DNA of 31,183 nt from positions 1 through 31,183 of the forward strand of contig SVRU01000025.1 of assembly GCA_015064665.1 (NCBI GenBank), read 5' to 3'. Source of the DNA: Oscillospiraceae bacterium (GTDB taxonomy: Bacteria > Bacillota_A > Clostridia > Oscillospirales > CAG-272). A program made the position numbers and the translations under genes. Below are positions 1 to 6,637 of this stretch, piece by piece. The notes below the pieces were generated by a model that was given only the letters and a program-made list of their open reading frames with translations, was not told where the DNA came from and made no database searches. The number at the start of each line of letters is the position of its first letter. Positions within the stretch are counted from its first letter, which is position 1.

Positions 1-146
1 GCTGAAATGTCGGTAATCTCTTTTGCATGAACCCACTTGCCCTCTTCGGGAATGGGAGCGGGACCGTGGTTAGGACCCTTAGCAACTGTACACATATTCT
101 GAACCTCGCGGCTCATTGCGTACTCGCAAGAAAATTCATTGCTCAT
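1..146 (-). CDS. Iron-sulfur cluster scaffold-like protein, 5' end only (partial)
   Basis: The first 48 codons of a gene that runs off the left edge. The start is ATG at 144-146, with TAAGGAG a few bases upstream on the minus strand. The translated start contains MCTVAKGPNHGPAPIPEEGK, followed by a WVHAKEITDIS segment. From memory this resembles the N-terminus of NifU-like iron-sulfur cluster assembly scaffold proteins of about 230 residues that sit beside GGGtGRT proteins in Clostridia. No cluster-binding cysteines can be checked because only the start is present. It lies 40 bases downstream of pduL with no terminator between them, so the two are probably co-transcribed. The identification rests on recall of family sequences and is tentative. 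Confidence 0.5.
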   Translation of the reverse strand, partial: MSNEFSCEYAMSREVQNMCTVAKGPNHGPAPIPEEGKWVHAKEITDIS

Positions 147-186
147 TTTTTATCTCCTTAGAAATTTTATTTATGATAGGGAACTA

Positions 187-759
187 TTAGCCGATTACAG
201 TACCGTAGATTTCGCCAAATGCGCAAGCAGCGTTAGCTTCATCGGTGTCGATGTGCATTGCGGGAGCAAACTTTTCGCTTACACGAACAACAACGTCGCC
301 GAAAACGGTGGTACGCTCGGATTTAATCTCAACCGAAACGATCTGCTTATCAGCAACACCCATAGCCTCAGCTGCTTCGGGAGTGAGGTGAATGTGGCGC
401 TTTGCGGCGATAACGCCCTCTGTGAGCTCAAGCTCTGCGCCTGTGTCGGGGTTTACAAGCTTGCAAGCGCCGGAGCCTGCAATGTCACCGCTCTCACGGA
501 TGGGAGCTGTTACGCCGATAGAACGGGCATCGGTAAGAGAGATCTCAACCTGGCTTGCGGGACGGGTAGGACCGAGGATGGATGCCTTGAGCTGACCCTT
601 AGGGCCAACAACAACGAGCTTTTCAGCGCAAGCGAACTGACCGGGCTGGGAAAGGTCCTTTTTGTTTGTAAGCTCATATCCCTTACCGAAAAGGATATCA
701 ACTGCTTCTCTTGAAAGGTGGATGTGTCTTGCTGATGTTTCAACTAAAACTTCTTTCAT
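187..759 (-). CDS. pduL: PduL-type phosphate acyltransferase (phosphotransacylase)
   Basis: A 190-residue protein, the usual length for PduL. It interconverts acyl-CoA and acyl phosphate (propanoyl or acetyl) and so links CoA thioesters to acetate/propionate kinase and ATP. The two halves carry the family's repeated histidine-rich signatures: SARHIHLS near residue 9 and AKRHIHLTPEAA near residue 119, with a third metal-site region, MHIDTDEANAA, near residue 168; these bind zinc in PduL. The start has AAAGGAG about 8 bases upstream. There is no encapsulation-type N-terminal extension and no microcompartment shell gene nearby, so I infer a cytosolic housekeeping phosphotransacylase that may replace Pta, as in other anaerobes. 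Substrate preference cannot be read from sequence. Confidence 0.9.
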   Translation of the reverse strand: MKEVLVETSARHIHLSREAVDILFGKGYELTNKKDLSQPGQFACAEKLVVVGPKGQLKASILGPTRPASQVEISLTDARSIGVTAPIRESGDIAGSGACKLVNPDTGAELELTEGVIAAKRHIHLTPEAAEAMGVADKQIVSVEIKSERTTVFGDVVVRVSEKFAPAMHIDTDEANAACAFGEIYGTVIG

Positions 760-801
760 TTCAGAAACTCCTTTATGTTATATAATTTTTGTCCATCAAT
801 T

Positions 802-830
802 ATTTTACCATAAAAAAAGCGTTCTGTCAA
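802..830 (-). promoter_or_regulatory. Sigma-A promoter of pduL
   Basis: Read on the minus strand, TTGACA (825-830) and TAAAAT (802-807) are separated by 17 bases. The expected start of transcription is near 795, giving a leader of about 35 bases that contains the pduL ribosome binding site. The -35 box lies in the loop and stem of the preceding terminator. Confidence 0.7.
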
Positions 831-843
831 TGACGGAACGCTT
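811..843 (-). terminator. Intrinsic terminator of the sugar oxidoreductase operon
   Basis: The arms 818-828 and 832-842 form an 11-bp stem with one G-U pair and a 3-base loop. On the minus strand the stem is followed by seven T (812-818). It lies about 50 bases beyond the stop codon of the SDR gene, the last gene of the operon. Confidence 0.85.
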
Positions 844-894
844 GAAATAAATAAAATTTGTTAAAAAATTAATAATTTAATATCGCAAAATATA

Positions 895-1749
895 TTAAAC
901 ACCAGAATAAGCGGAGAAACCGCCGTCGATAGGAAGAACGACTCCAGTTATAAAGCTCGATGCTTCATCGCAAAGGAAGAAGAAAAGACCGCCGAGAAGC
1001 TCTTCAGACTCGCCAAAACGGTTCATAGGAGTTCCTCTGAGAATCTTGCCGGTTCTTGCAGTAGGAGTTCCGTCGGGATTGAAGAGAAGAGCTCTGTTCT
1101 GGTTTGAAACAAAGAATCCGGGAGCTATTGCGTTAACGCGGATTCCGGTATTAGCAAAGTGAACTGCAAGCCATTGAGTAAAGTTAGATACGGCTGCTTT
1201 AGCTGCGCTGTATGCAGGAATCTTGGTAAGAGGACGGAATGCGTTCATCGATGAAATGTTAATAATGTTACCGCCTTTACCGCTCTTTGCCATGTCAATT
1301 GCAAATACCTGAGTAGTAAGGAATGCTGCGGTTACGTTAAGGTCAAATACAAATTTGAATCCGTCGGGAGAAAGAGAGAAGAAATCCTGAGCATTGGGAT
1401 CTTGAAGGGTTGCAGGATCAAAGTACTCGTTAACAGTAGTTGCTCTGCCGTTATTTCCACCGGCTCCGTTGATAAGAATGTCGCAGATTCCGAATTCCTT
1501 ATCTACTATAGCCTTTGCTTCTTCAAGGCTATCCTTTTCAAGACAATTGGTTTTGATGGCAATTGCCTTTCCGCCGTTATCTCTGATATCCTTAGCAACA
1601 GCCTCGGCTGCATCAAGGTTGATATCGAGAAGAGCAACAGATGCACCGCATTTAGCGATAGCCTTTGCAAAGTCAGAGCAGAGAACTCCGCCTGCACCGG
1701 TTACTACTGCACATTTTCCTTTAAGATTAAGTTCGAATGGAAGCTTCAT
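895..1749 (-). CDS. SDR-family oxidoreductase, D-mannonate oxidoreductase-like
   Basis: A 284-residue classical short-chain dehydrogenase. The Rossmann nucleotide-binding motif is TGAGGVLC (residues 18-25), with Asp42 after the second strand favouring NAD(H). NGAGG is at 94-98, the catalytic serine lies in NISSMNA (about 164-170), and the YxxxK pair is Tyr180/Lys184. The cysteine in GGVLC and the insertion after NGAGG match, as I recall them, the UxuB/YjmF type that reduces D-fructuronate to D-mannonate in Bacillus and Clostridia. No uxuA or uxaC is present here, so the true substrate may be another keto-sugar acid or keto-sugar. It is the last gene of a five-gene operon, 62 bases after a Gfo/Idh/MocA gene and followed by a terminator. 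The upstream AAAGGT ribosome site is modest. Confidence 0.8.
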   Translation of the reverse strand: MKLPFELNLKGKCAVVTGAGGVLCSDFAKAIAKCGASVALLDINLDAAEAVAKDIRDNGGKAIAIKTNCLEKDSLEEAKAIVDKEFGICDILINGAGGNNGRATTVNEYFDPATLQDPNAQDFFSLSPDGFKFVFDLNVTAAFLTTQVFAIDMAKSGKGGNIINISSMNAFRPLTKIPAYSAAKAAVSNFTQWLAVHFANTGIRVNAIAPGFFVSNQNRALLFNPDGTPTARTGKILRGTPMNRFGESEELLGGLFFFLCDEASSFITGVVLPIDGGFSAYSGV

Positions 1750-1811
1750 TTTTTGTTACCTTTCTTTTAATCGGTTTAAAATTTATAAAATAGAATTTAA
1801 TTCAGGGCAGA

Positions 1812-2804
1812 TTAAATCAAAGTTCTCTCGTCGTTTGATTCATATGCTGCAAGAAGAAGTCTTAGAGCCCACTGCGCACTCTCAAGCGTGATAGGCATTT
1901 CCTCACCTGATTCAATAGCTTCGTAGAATTTTTTAATAAGTGTAAGATGACCGTCACCATATACCTCTTTTCCGAGATATCCAGCACCGTCAGTGTCCTC
2001 AACAAGCTTGTCGTCGATATAAAGCTTCGAGTTTCTTATCTCAAGCTCACGTTTGTTTGTTTTTATAAATATGGAAGTTCTTGATGTGCCACGGAATGCG
2101 TTAGTAGCAAAGAAATTACCGGCAAGTCCGTTTTCAAACTCTACCATACCCTCGCAGGTGTCCTCGACCTCAATTATGCCTTTATGCTTGTGGTTTGCCT
2201 TCGTAGCGGTTACAGCAACAGGCTTGCCGAGTAAGCTGATGAGATGATCAATTGAGTGTATCGCTTGGTTGATCATAACTCCGCCACCCTCGGTCGCGTA
2301 TGCTCCGCGCCAACCGCTTTCGGTATAGTATTCATTCGTTCTCTGCCAGAAAAGCGAGCAGTACGCGCTGACTATACCGTCCTCTTCGGCGATTTTCTTA
2401 GCTATCATATTAGCTTTATTATATCTCGTCTGGAATGAAACGGCAACCGATGCTCGACTCTTTTTTTCAGCTTCAAGCAGTATTTTTATCTCTTCGCGGT
2501 TTATACAGATAGGCTTTTCAAGGCATACGTATATATCCCTCTCAAGAGCTGCAACCGTCATCGGTGCATGCAGATAGTGAGGGGTGCAAATATGCACCGC
2601 ATCGATTTTTTCTGATGCAAGCATTTCGTAATAATCGGTGTAAATCTTAGATGAAAGACCGAATTCAAGCTTTCTTGCCTCAGCGCGCTCGGGCTTAATA
2701 TCGCAAAGCGCCGTGACGTTAACGTAATCAAGCTTTGAGAGCGCTGTAAGATGGTTATACGAAATAGTGCCGCAGCCAACAAGCGCAATATTATATTTTT
2801 TCAT
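1812..2804 (-). CDS. Gfo/Idh/MocA-family oxidoreductase (first of two)
   Basis: A 330-residue NAD(P)-dependent sugar or cyclitol dehydrogenase-like protein. The N-terminal Rossmann fold begins with VGCGTISYNH (residues 9-18). The conserved EKP motif is at 96-98, with the lysine as likely catalytic residue. The C-terminal domain carries GGGVMINQAIHSIDHL (about 173-188), whose histidine completes the usual active site. AAGGAG sits about 8 bases before the ATG, and the gene follows the other oxidoreductase after a 12-base gap. Enzymes of this family oxidise or reduce a sugar hydroxyl (inositol, glucoside C3 or similar), and the exact substrate cannot be assigned. It differs clearly in length and motif detail from its neighbour, so the two are not a recent duplication. 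Confidence 0.88.
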   Translation of the reverse strand: MKKYNIALVGCGTISYNHLTALSKLDYVNVTALCDIKPERAEARKLEFGLSSKIYTDYYEMLASEKIDAVHICTPHYLHAPMTVAALERDIYVCLEKPICINREEIKILLEAEKKSRASVAVSFQTRYNKANMIAKKIAEEDGIVSAYCSLFWQRTNEYYTESGWRGAYATEGGGVMINQAIHSIDHLISLLGKPVAVTATKANHKHKGIIEVEDTCEGMVEFENGLAGNFFATNAFRGTSRTSIFIKTNKRELEIRNSKLYIDDKLVEDTDGAGYLGKEVYGDGHLTLIKKFYEAIESGEEMPITLESAQWALRLLLAAYESNDERTLI

Positions 2805-2816
2805 TATGATTTCTCC

Positions 2817-3989
2817 TTAGTTTTGTGCCTCAACCTTTTTTGATTTTACTTCGTGAGGCTTGGATATCGCGATTCTTTTCTTAAGCTCCTCGTAGAAAAG
2901 CTCGTCGTCAAAGGGGATATCGATAGCTTTGTTAAGCCAGGTGGAGAGAAGCATCGCATTTGCAAGCTGAACTCCGCAAAGACCGTCTTCGGCAGGTGCG
3001 TATACCTCTTCAAGACCGAGAATTGCGTTTGCGATGTTGTTGCATATTCCTACGTGCTGAGGATTATCTTCCTCTACCTCTATTTTAACTGTTGGCTTTA
3101 CCGGAGGACGCTTAAATCCGCCCTTTTCGGTCAGACAGTGAACGCGCTCGTCTACCTCAAGCTCACGGTAGAAAAGATTGAATTCATTCTTTTCTTGATC
3201 GTAATCCATTATAAGCGTGCCTTTTGTTCCCGTAACTTCAAAACGGTTTGTGCCGGGAGCGTCGGCGGTTGTCGTAATGAAAACTCCGGTTGCACCGTTG
3301 GGGTATTCGCAATAGCAGGTAACGTCGTCTTCAACCTCAATGTCGTGCCATTTGCCGAAGTGACAGAAGGCGTGAACCTTCGAGGGCATCATGCCGACTA
3401 TCCACTGGAAAAGGTCGAGGTTATGCGGAGCTTGATTGTAAAGAACTCCGCCGCCTTCGCCCGCCCAGGTTGCGCGCCATGAGCCACTGTCGTAATATTC
3501 CTGAGTTCTGTACCAGTTTGTAATTATCCAGTTAGTGCGTTTAATTTCACCAAGCTGACCGTCAAGAATCATCTGACGCATTTTTTTAAATATAGGATTC
3601 GTTCTTTGGTTAAACATTATGCCGAGTATTTTATCGCTTGTTTTATGGCGTTCAAGCATTTCTTTTACTTGAAGGGTATATACGCCTGCAGGCTTTTCAA
3701 CGATACAGTGAAGTCCTGAGTCCATAGCAAGAATTGCAAGCTCGGGATGCTGGTAGTGGGGAACGCATATTATTATAGCGTCGCACTCGCCTGACTTGCA
3801 CATTTCTTCCGCATTGTCATAATATTTTACGGTATCTCCAAAGTTTTCCTTAAAAAATTCAAATCTTTCGGGGTCAATATCGCATACTGCGCTGATATAA
3901 GCGTTTTCAATCTTGCCGGCTAAAAAGTTTTTCGCATGGCCCGTGCCCATGTTTCCGCAGCCGACAATGCCAAATCTTACTTTATCCAT
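2817..3989 (-). CDS. Gfo/Idh/MocA-family oxidoreductase (second of two, longer form)
   Basis: A 390-residue member of the same superfamily. The Rossmann motif is VGCGNMGTGH (residues 9-18), EKP is at 98-100, and GGGVLYNQAPHNLDLF is near 178-193, so cofactor and catalytic positions are intact. The C-terminal half is about 60 residues longer than in the neighbouring paralogue and ends in a lysine-rich tail. Its ATG lies inside the end of the upstream isomerase gene, a 13-base overlap, which suggests translational coupling. In known pathways such pairs work with TIM-barrel isomerases, for example in inositol catabolism or in removal of sugars through 3-keto intermediates. I infer a similar oxidise-rearrange-reduce role here, with no defined substrate. 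Confidence 0.88.
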   Translation of the reverse strand: MDKVRFGIVGCGNMGTGHAKNFLAGKIENAYISAVCDIDPERFEFFKENFGDTVKYYDNAEEMCKSGECDAIIICVPHYQHPELAILAMDSGLHCIVEKPAGVYTLQVKEMLERHKTSDKILGIMFNQRTNPIFKKMRQMILDGQLGEIKRTNWIITNWYRTQEYYDSGSWRATWAGEGGGVLYNQAPHNLDLFQWIVGMMPSKVHAFCHFGKWHDIEVEDDVTCYCEYPNGATGVFITTTADAPGTNRFEVTGTKGTLIMDYDQEKNEFNLFYRELEVDERVHCLTEKGGFKRPPVKPTVKIEVEEDNPQHVGICNNIANAILGLEEVYAPAEDGLCGVQLANAMLLSTWLNKAIDIPFDDELFYEELKKRIAISKPHEVKSKKVEAQN

Positions 3990-4858
3990 TCGTTATTACC
4001 ATTCCTTTTGTATCCGTGTTTCATAAGAAGAGATTTGAGTGCATTCGTTGCAAAATCAAATGCTTCGCGATTTGACTTAAAGGAATATTTTCCTTTTAAT
4101 TCATGGTCGTCAATATCCTTATAAGCGTCAAAGACGTGAAGGTGAGGTTCAAGGGTCAGATAAACCTCGCCGTCAACCTTTTCGTTTACAATATCGATTA
4201 TCTCTCCGATTTTTCCTTCGCCCTCTCCGGCTGGGACTATCGTCTGAGATTCAAAAATCGCATCCTTGATATGCATATATTTGAAATTGATGAGGGTTGC
4301 TTCAATACCGGCATCAACGTCTGCATCATTCATTCGGTAGTTTGCCGCATCGAATATTCCGCCAAGTCCCTCGACTTCGGTGAGAACGTCGCGCACCTCT
4401 TCGGGCATCTGCCCGTATATACGTGATTCGTTTTCATGGCAGAGGGTAATTCCGTGAGCTACCGCTTCCTCGGTCATTACTTTCAGACGGCGGATCACCT
4501 CGTCTCTGTTTTTCTTAAGGTCGGATTGCTCGGTAAAGAAGCTGAACATTCTCATATTCTTCGTGCCGAGAATTTCACAGACGCGTATAGCTCTTTTCGT
4601 AAGCTCAAGGTGGGGTTCAAATTCGTCTTCTATATTGTATTTTCCAATAGGAGAGCCAAGAGAGTTGACCTTGATTCCGTTTGCGTCAAGTTTTCTCTTT
4701 ACTTCGTAAAGCTCCTCGTCGGTGAGGGTGAGAATTCCTTTTTTATCAATATTTCTCGGTTCAATATAATCAATCTGATTATCCTTTAGCGCTGCAATCT
4801 GCTCGTCAAGCGTAGAGCCAGCCTCGTCAGCAAATGCGGAAAGTAAAAATTTTGCCAT
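3977..4858 (-). CDS. Sugar phosphate isomerase/epimerase-like TIM barrel (AP endonuclease 2 superfamily)
   Basis: A 293-residue protein with the metal-site pattern of xylose isomerase-like TIM barrels: Glu142 in CHENES, Asp170 in FDAAN, His196 in MHIKD and Glu237 in LEPH. Members act on sugars, cyclitols or keto-sugars as isomerases, epimerases or dehydratases; several in gut bacteria act after a Gfo/Idh/MocA dehydrogenase. The start ATG has GAGG about 8 bases upstream. It sits between a second TIM-barrel isomerase (10 bases upstream in transcription) and the longer Gfo/Idh/MocA gene, which it overlaps by 13 bases. It has no signal peptide, so it is cytosolic. The fold assignment is secure; the reaction is unknown. 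Confidence 0.85.
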   Translation of the reverse strand: MAKFLLSAFADEAGSTLDEQIAALKDNQIDYIEPRNIDKKGILTLTDEELYEVKRKLDANGIKVNSLGSPIGKYNIEDEFEPHLELTKRAIRVCEILGTKNMRMFSFFTEQSDLKKNRDEVIRRLKVMTEEAVAHGITLCHENESRIYGQMPEEVRDVLTEVEGLGGIFDAANYRMNDADVDAGIEATLINFKYMHIKDAIFESQTIVPAGEGEGKIGEIIDIVNEKVDGEVYLTLEPHLHVFDAYKDIDDHELKGKYSFKSNREAFDFATNALKSLLMKHGYKRNGNNEWIK

Positions 4859-4868
4859 TTTATATACC

Positions 4869-5627
4869 TCAGATGTGAACTATAGGATTAAGATGATCAA
4901 AGCTTGATTTCATCTGCTCAAATACGTCACCGAGCATAGCAGCGTTATCCTGTTCAACGAGAATGTTTTCAATACCGTATTTCTTGCAAAGCTTTGCAAG
5001 AGGAACGAAGTCAATTACGCCCTCACCGCAGGGGCAAATAGGTCCGCTGGGCTCTTCCTTCATATCCTTGAAGTGTATATTTGTCATTCTGCCTGCCTTC
5101 GCAATCTGTTCAAGAATTTCAATGGTATTAGCTCCGGCAAAGGTAGACCAGTACACGTCCTGAATAAAGTCAGTTTCGGGAAGTTCCTCAAAAAGCACGT
5201 CAAAAATTCTTGCGCCATCTACCTTTTCAAATTCAAATGCATGGTTGTGATATGCAAATTTGAGTCCTGCATCCTGAATCTTTTTTATCGGAGTCTTTAT
5301 TGAGTCGATAAAAGCACGCACACCTGCAAGAGACGTTCTGTATTCCTTAGGCATACCGCCGAGACCTATTACGGGGCAGCCGATAATCTTATGATAATTA
5401 ATAAGATTTTCGGTATCGTTTACGATACTGTCGTAGGGTTTGTGAGTACATGTAATTGGAAGTGCAAATTCATCTGAATATGCTTTGAGTTTTTCAGCTT
5501 CAATGTCGCAAACACCTGATATCTGAATGATTTCATATCCGATGTTCTTGATTTTATTCATCGAATTGTAAAGATCCTCATGGGTTTGACATTCTGTTCT
5601 GATTGAGTAAAACTGTGCGCCGAGTTT
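4869..5627 (-). CDS. Sugar phosphate isomerase/epimerase-like TIM barrel, first gene of the operon
   Basis: A 252-residue protein from the ATG at 5625-5627, chosen because AAGGAG lies 8 bases upstream and the sequence MKLGAQFYSIRTE is a typical family start; a longer in-frame reading adds 15 lysine-rich residues without a ribosome site. Metal and active-site candidates are YHNH (His128, His130), Asp158 in QDVYW, His186 in IHFKD and Glu226 in VEQDN. The YHNHAFEFE segment is common in IolE/IolI-like and related sugar lyase/isomerase proteins. As promoter-proximal gene of the divergent operon it is probably controlled by the AraC-family protein encoded on the other side. The substrate is unknown. 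Confidence 0.85.
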   Translation of the reverse strand, partial: KLGAQFYSIRTECQTHEDLYNSMNKIKNIGYEIIQISGVCDIEAEKLKAYSDEFALPITCTHKPYDSIVNDTENLINYHKIIGCPVIGLGGMPKEYRTSLAGVRAFIDSIKTPIKKIQDAGLKFAYHNHAFEFEKVDGARIFDVLFEELPETDFIQDVYWSTFAGANTIEILEQIAKAGRMTNIHFKDMKEEPSGPICPCGEGVIDFVPLAKLCKKYGIENILVEQDNAAMLGDVFEQMKSSFDHLNPIVHI

Positions 5628-5662
5628 CATAATTAAGCTCCTTTTTTGTTTTCTTTGCTTCA

Positions 5663-5691
5663 ATTTTAACATACCGAAAATCTCATTTCAA
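5663..5691 (-). promoter_or_regulatory. Sigma-A promoter of the oxidoreductase/isomerase operon
   Basis: On the minus strand TTGAAA (5686-5691) and TAAAAT (5663-5668) are 17 bases apart. Transcription would begin near 5656, leaving a leader of just under 30 bases with the AAGGAG site of the first isomerase gene. Confidence 0.65.
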
Positions 5692-5710
5692 TAGTATATC
5701 GAAAAAAAAT

Positions 5711-5761
5711 ATTGTAACCCTTGCAAAAACTATTGCAAAAATTGCTCATATATGATAGAAT
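5711..5761 (+). promoter_or_regulatory. AraC-family gene promoter with TTGCAA repeats (possible operator)
   Basis: TTGCAA (5733-5738) and TAGAAT (5756-5761) with a 17-base spacer form a good promoter for the regulator gene. A second TTGCAAAAA copy at 5721, 12 bases before the first, and further ATTG units at 5711 and 5741 make a run of near-helical-period repeats lying between the two divergent promoters. That position suits a binding site for the AraC-family protein. The promoter is supported by sequence; the operator is inference. Confidence 0.55.
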
Positions 5762-5800
5762 TTAGACGAATAATTACTGTTGCTAATTTGGAGAATAAGG

Positions 5801-6637
5801 ATGAATAAGACGGTAAACGTAAAAAGTGTCGGCGGTGACGTATATTTCAGTTATACGAATAACGCGGTGATGTCGGATAAATATATTGCTCAGCACTGTC
5901 ATGACGGATATGAAATACTTTACGTCGTTGAGGGGCGAGGAAAATACGTTATCGAGGGCGCGGAGTATCCAATAAGGTCGGGAACCGTCCTTTTTGCTCC
6001 GCCTTTTTCCTATCATTCTATTTATTTTGACTCCGACACGCAGTACGAAAGATACGTATTACAGTTTTTTGCAAACGATCTGACTTCAGCTGCAAGGGAG
6101 TTTTTGCTCTCGCTTAATAAGAGTCTTGAGGGAGTTGGGTGCTATTATGCTGCTGACGCGCTCTCTCCGTCGATAGTTTCGATATTTGAGCGTTTTGAAT
6201 ATGCAGACAGTCTGCCTGAAAAGGAAGGGCGTGAATTCAGACGTCTTTTGACCTCGGAGATCGTTCTTTTGCTATCTGTTGCCACAAGGGAAAGCATACC
6301 GCGGGATGAGCGCGAGCTTGGAGCGAGGGTAATTAAATATCTCAACGAGCATATTGAAAAGGATGTCAGTCTTGATAAGCTGGCTAAAAAGTTTTTTGTA
6401 AGCAAATACTATCTTTGCCGTGCGTTCAAAAAGCATAACGGGATATCTGTTCACGGATACATAAATCAAAAGAGGGTTATGTATGCAAAACAACTTATTG
6501 AATCGGGAGAAACTGCTTCTTCGGCAGCGTATCGCGTTGGATTTGGCGATTATTCCGCATTTTACCGCGCGTACGTCAAGATTATCGGAAGAGCGCCGAC
6601 CTCTCAGGAAACAGAGGTGAGAATCGATGACATATGA
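5801..6637 (+). CDS. AraC-family transcriptional regulator
   Basis: A 278-residue protein starting at ATG 5801 with TTTGGAG upstream; an in-frame TTG seven codons earlier would precede that ribosome site and is rejected. The N-terminal cupin sensor domain carries HCHDGYEILYVVEGRG (about residues 37-52). The C-terminal AraC DNA-binding domain (about 173-270) has two helix-turn-helices, around LAKKFFVSKYYLCRAFKK and AAYRVGFGDYSAFYRAYVK. Such proteins bind a sugar-like ligand and activate a neighbouring catabolic operon. It is divergent from the isomerase/oxidoreductase operon, the obvious target. Its last 11 bases overlap the start of dxs, so dxs may share its transcript. Confidence 0.9.
   Translation: MNKTVNVKSVGGDVYFSYTNNAVMSDKYIAQHCHDGYEILYVVEGRGKYVIEGAEYPIRSGTVLFAPPFSYHSIYFDSDTQYERYVLQFFANDLTSAAREFLLSLNKSLEGVGCYYAADALSPSIVSIFERFEYADSLPEKEGREFRRLLTSEIVLLLSVATRESIPRDERELGARVIKYLNEHIEKDVSLDKLAKKFFVSKYYLCRAFKKHNGISVHGYINQKRVMYAKQLIESGETASSAAYRVGFGDYSAFYRAYVKIIGRAPTSQETEVRIDDI

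Noticed and set aside
139..714. Open frame of 191 codons on the plus strand
   Set aside because: It lies opposite pduL, whose protein shows strong family motifs; the plus-strand reading has no ribosome site and resembles nothing I know.
187..759. Part of a bacterial microcompartment locus
   Set aside because: PduL alone is not enough; there are no shell proteins, diol dehydratase or encapsulation-type peptide in the visible sequence.
2853..3482. Open frame of 209 codons on the plus strand
   Set aside because: It is antisense to the longer Gfo/Idh/MocA gene and shows no motif; a by-product of codon bias.
895..5627. Inositol catabolism (iol) operon
   Set aside because: Gfo/Idh/MocA and TIM-barrel genes are shared with iol operons, but iolB, iolC, iolD and a transporter are missing and regulation is by an AraC-family protein.
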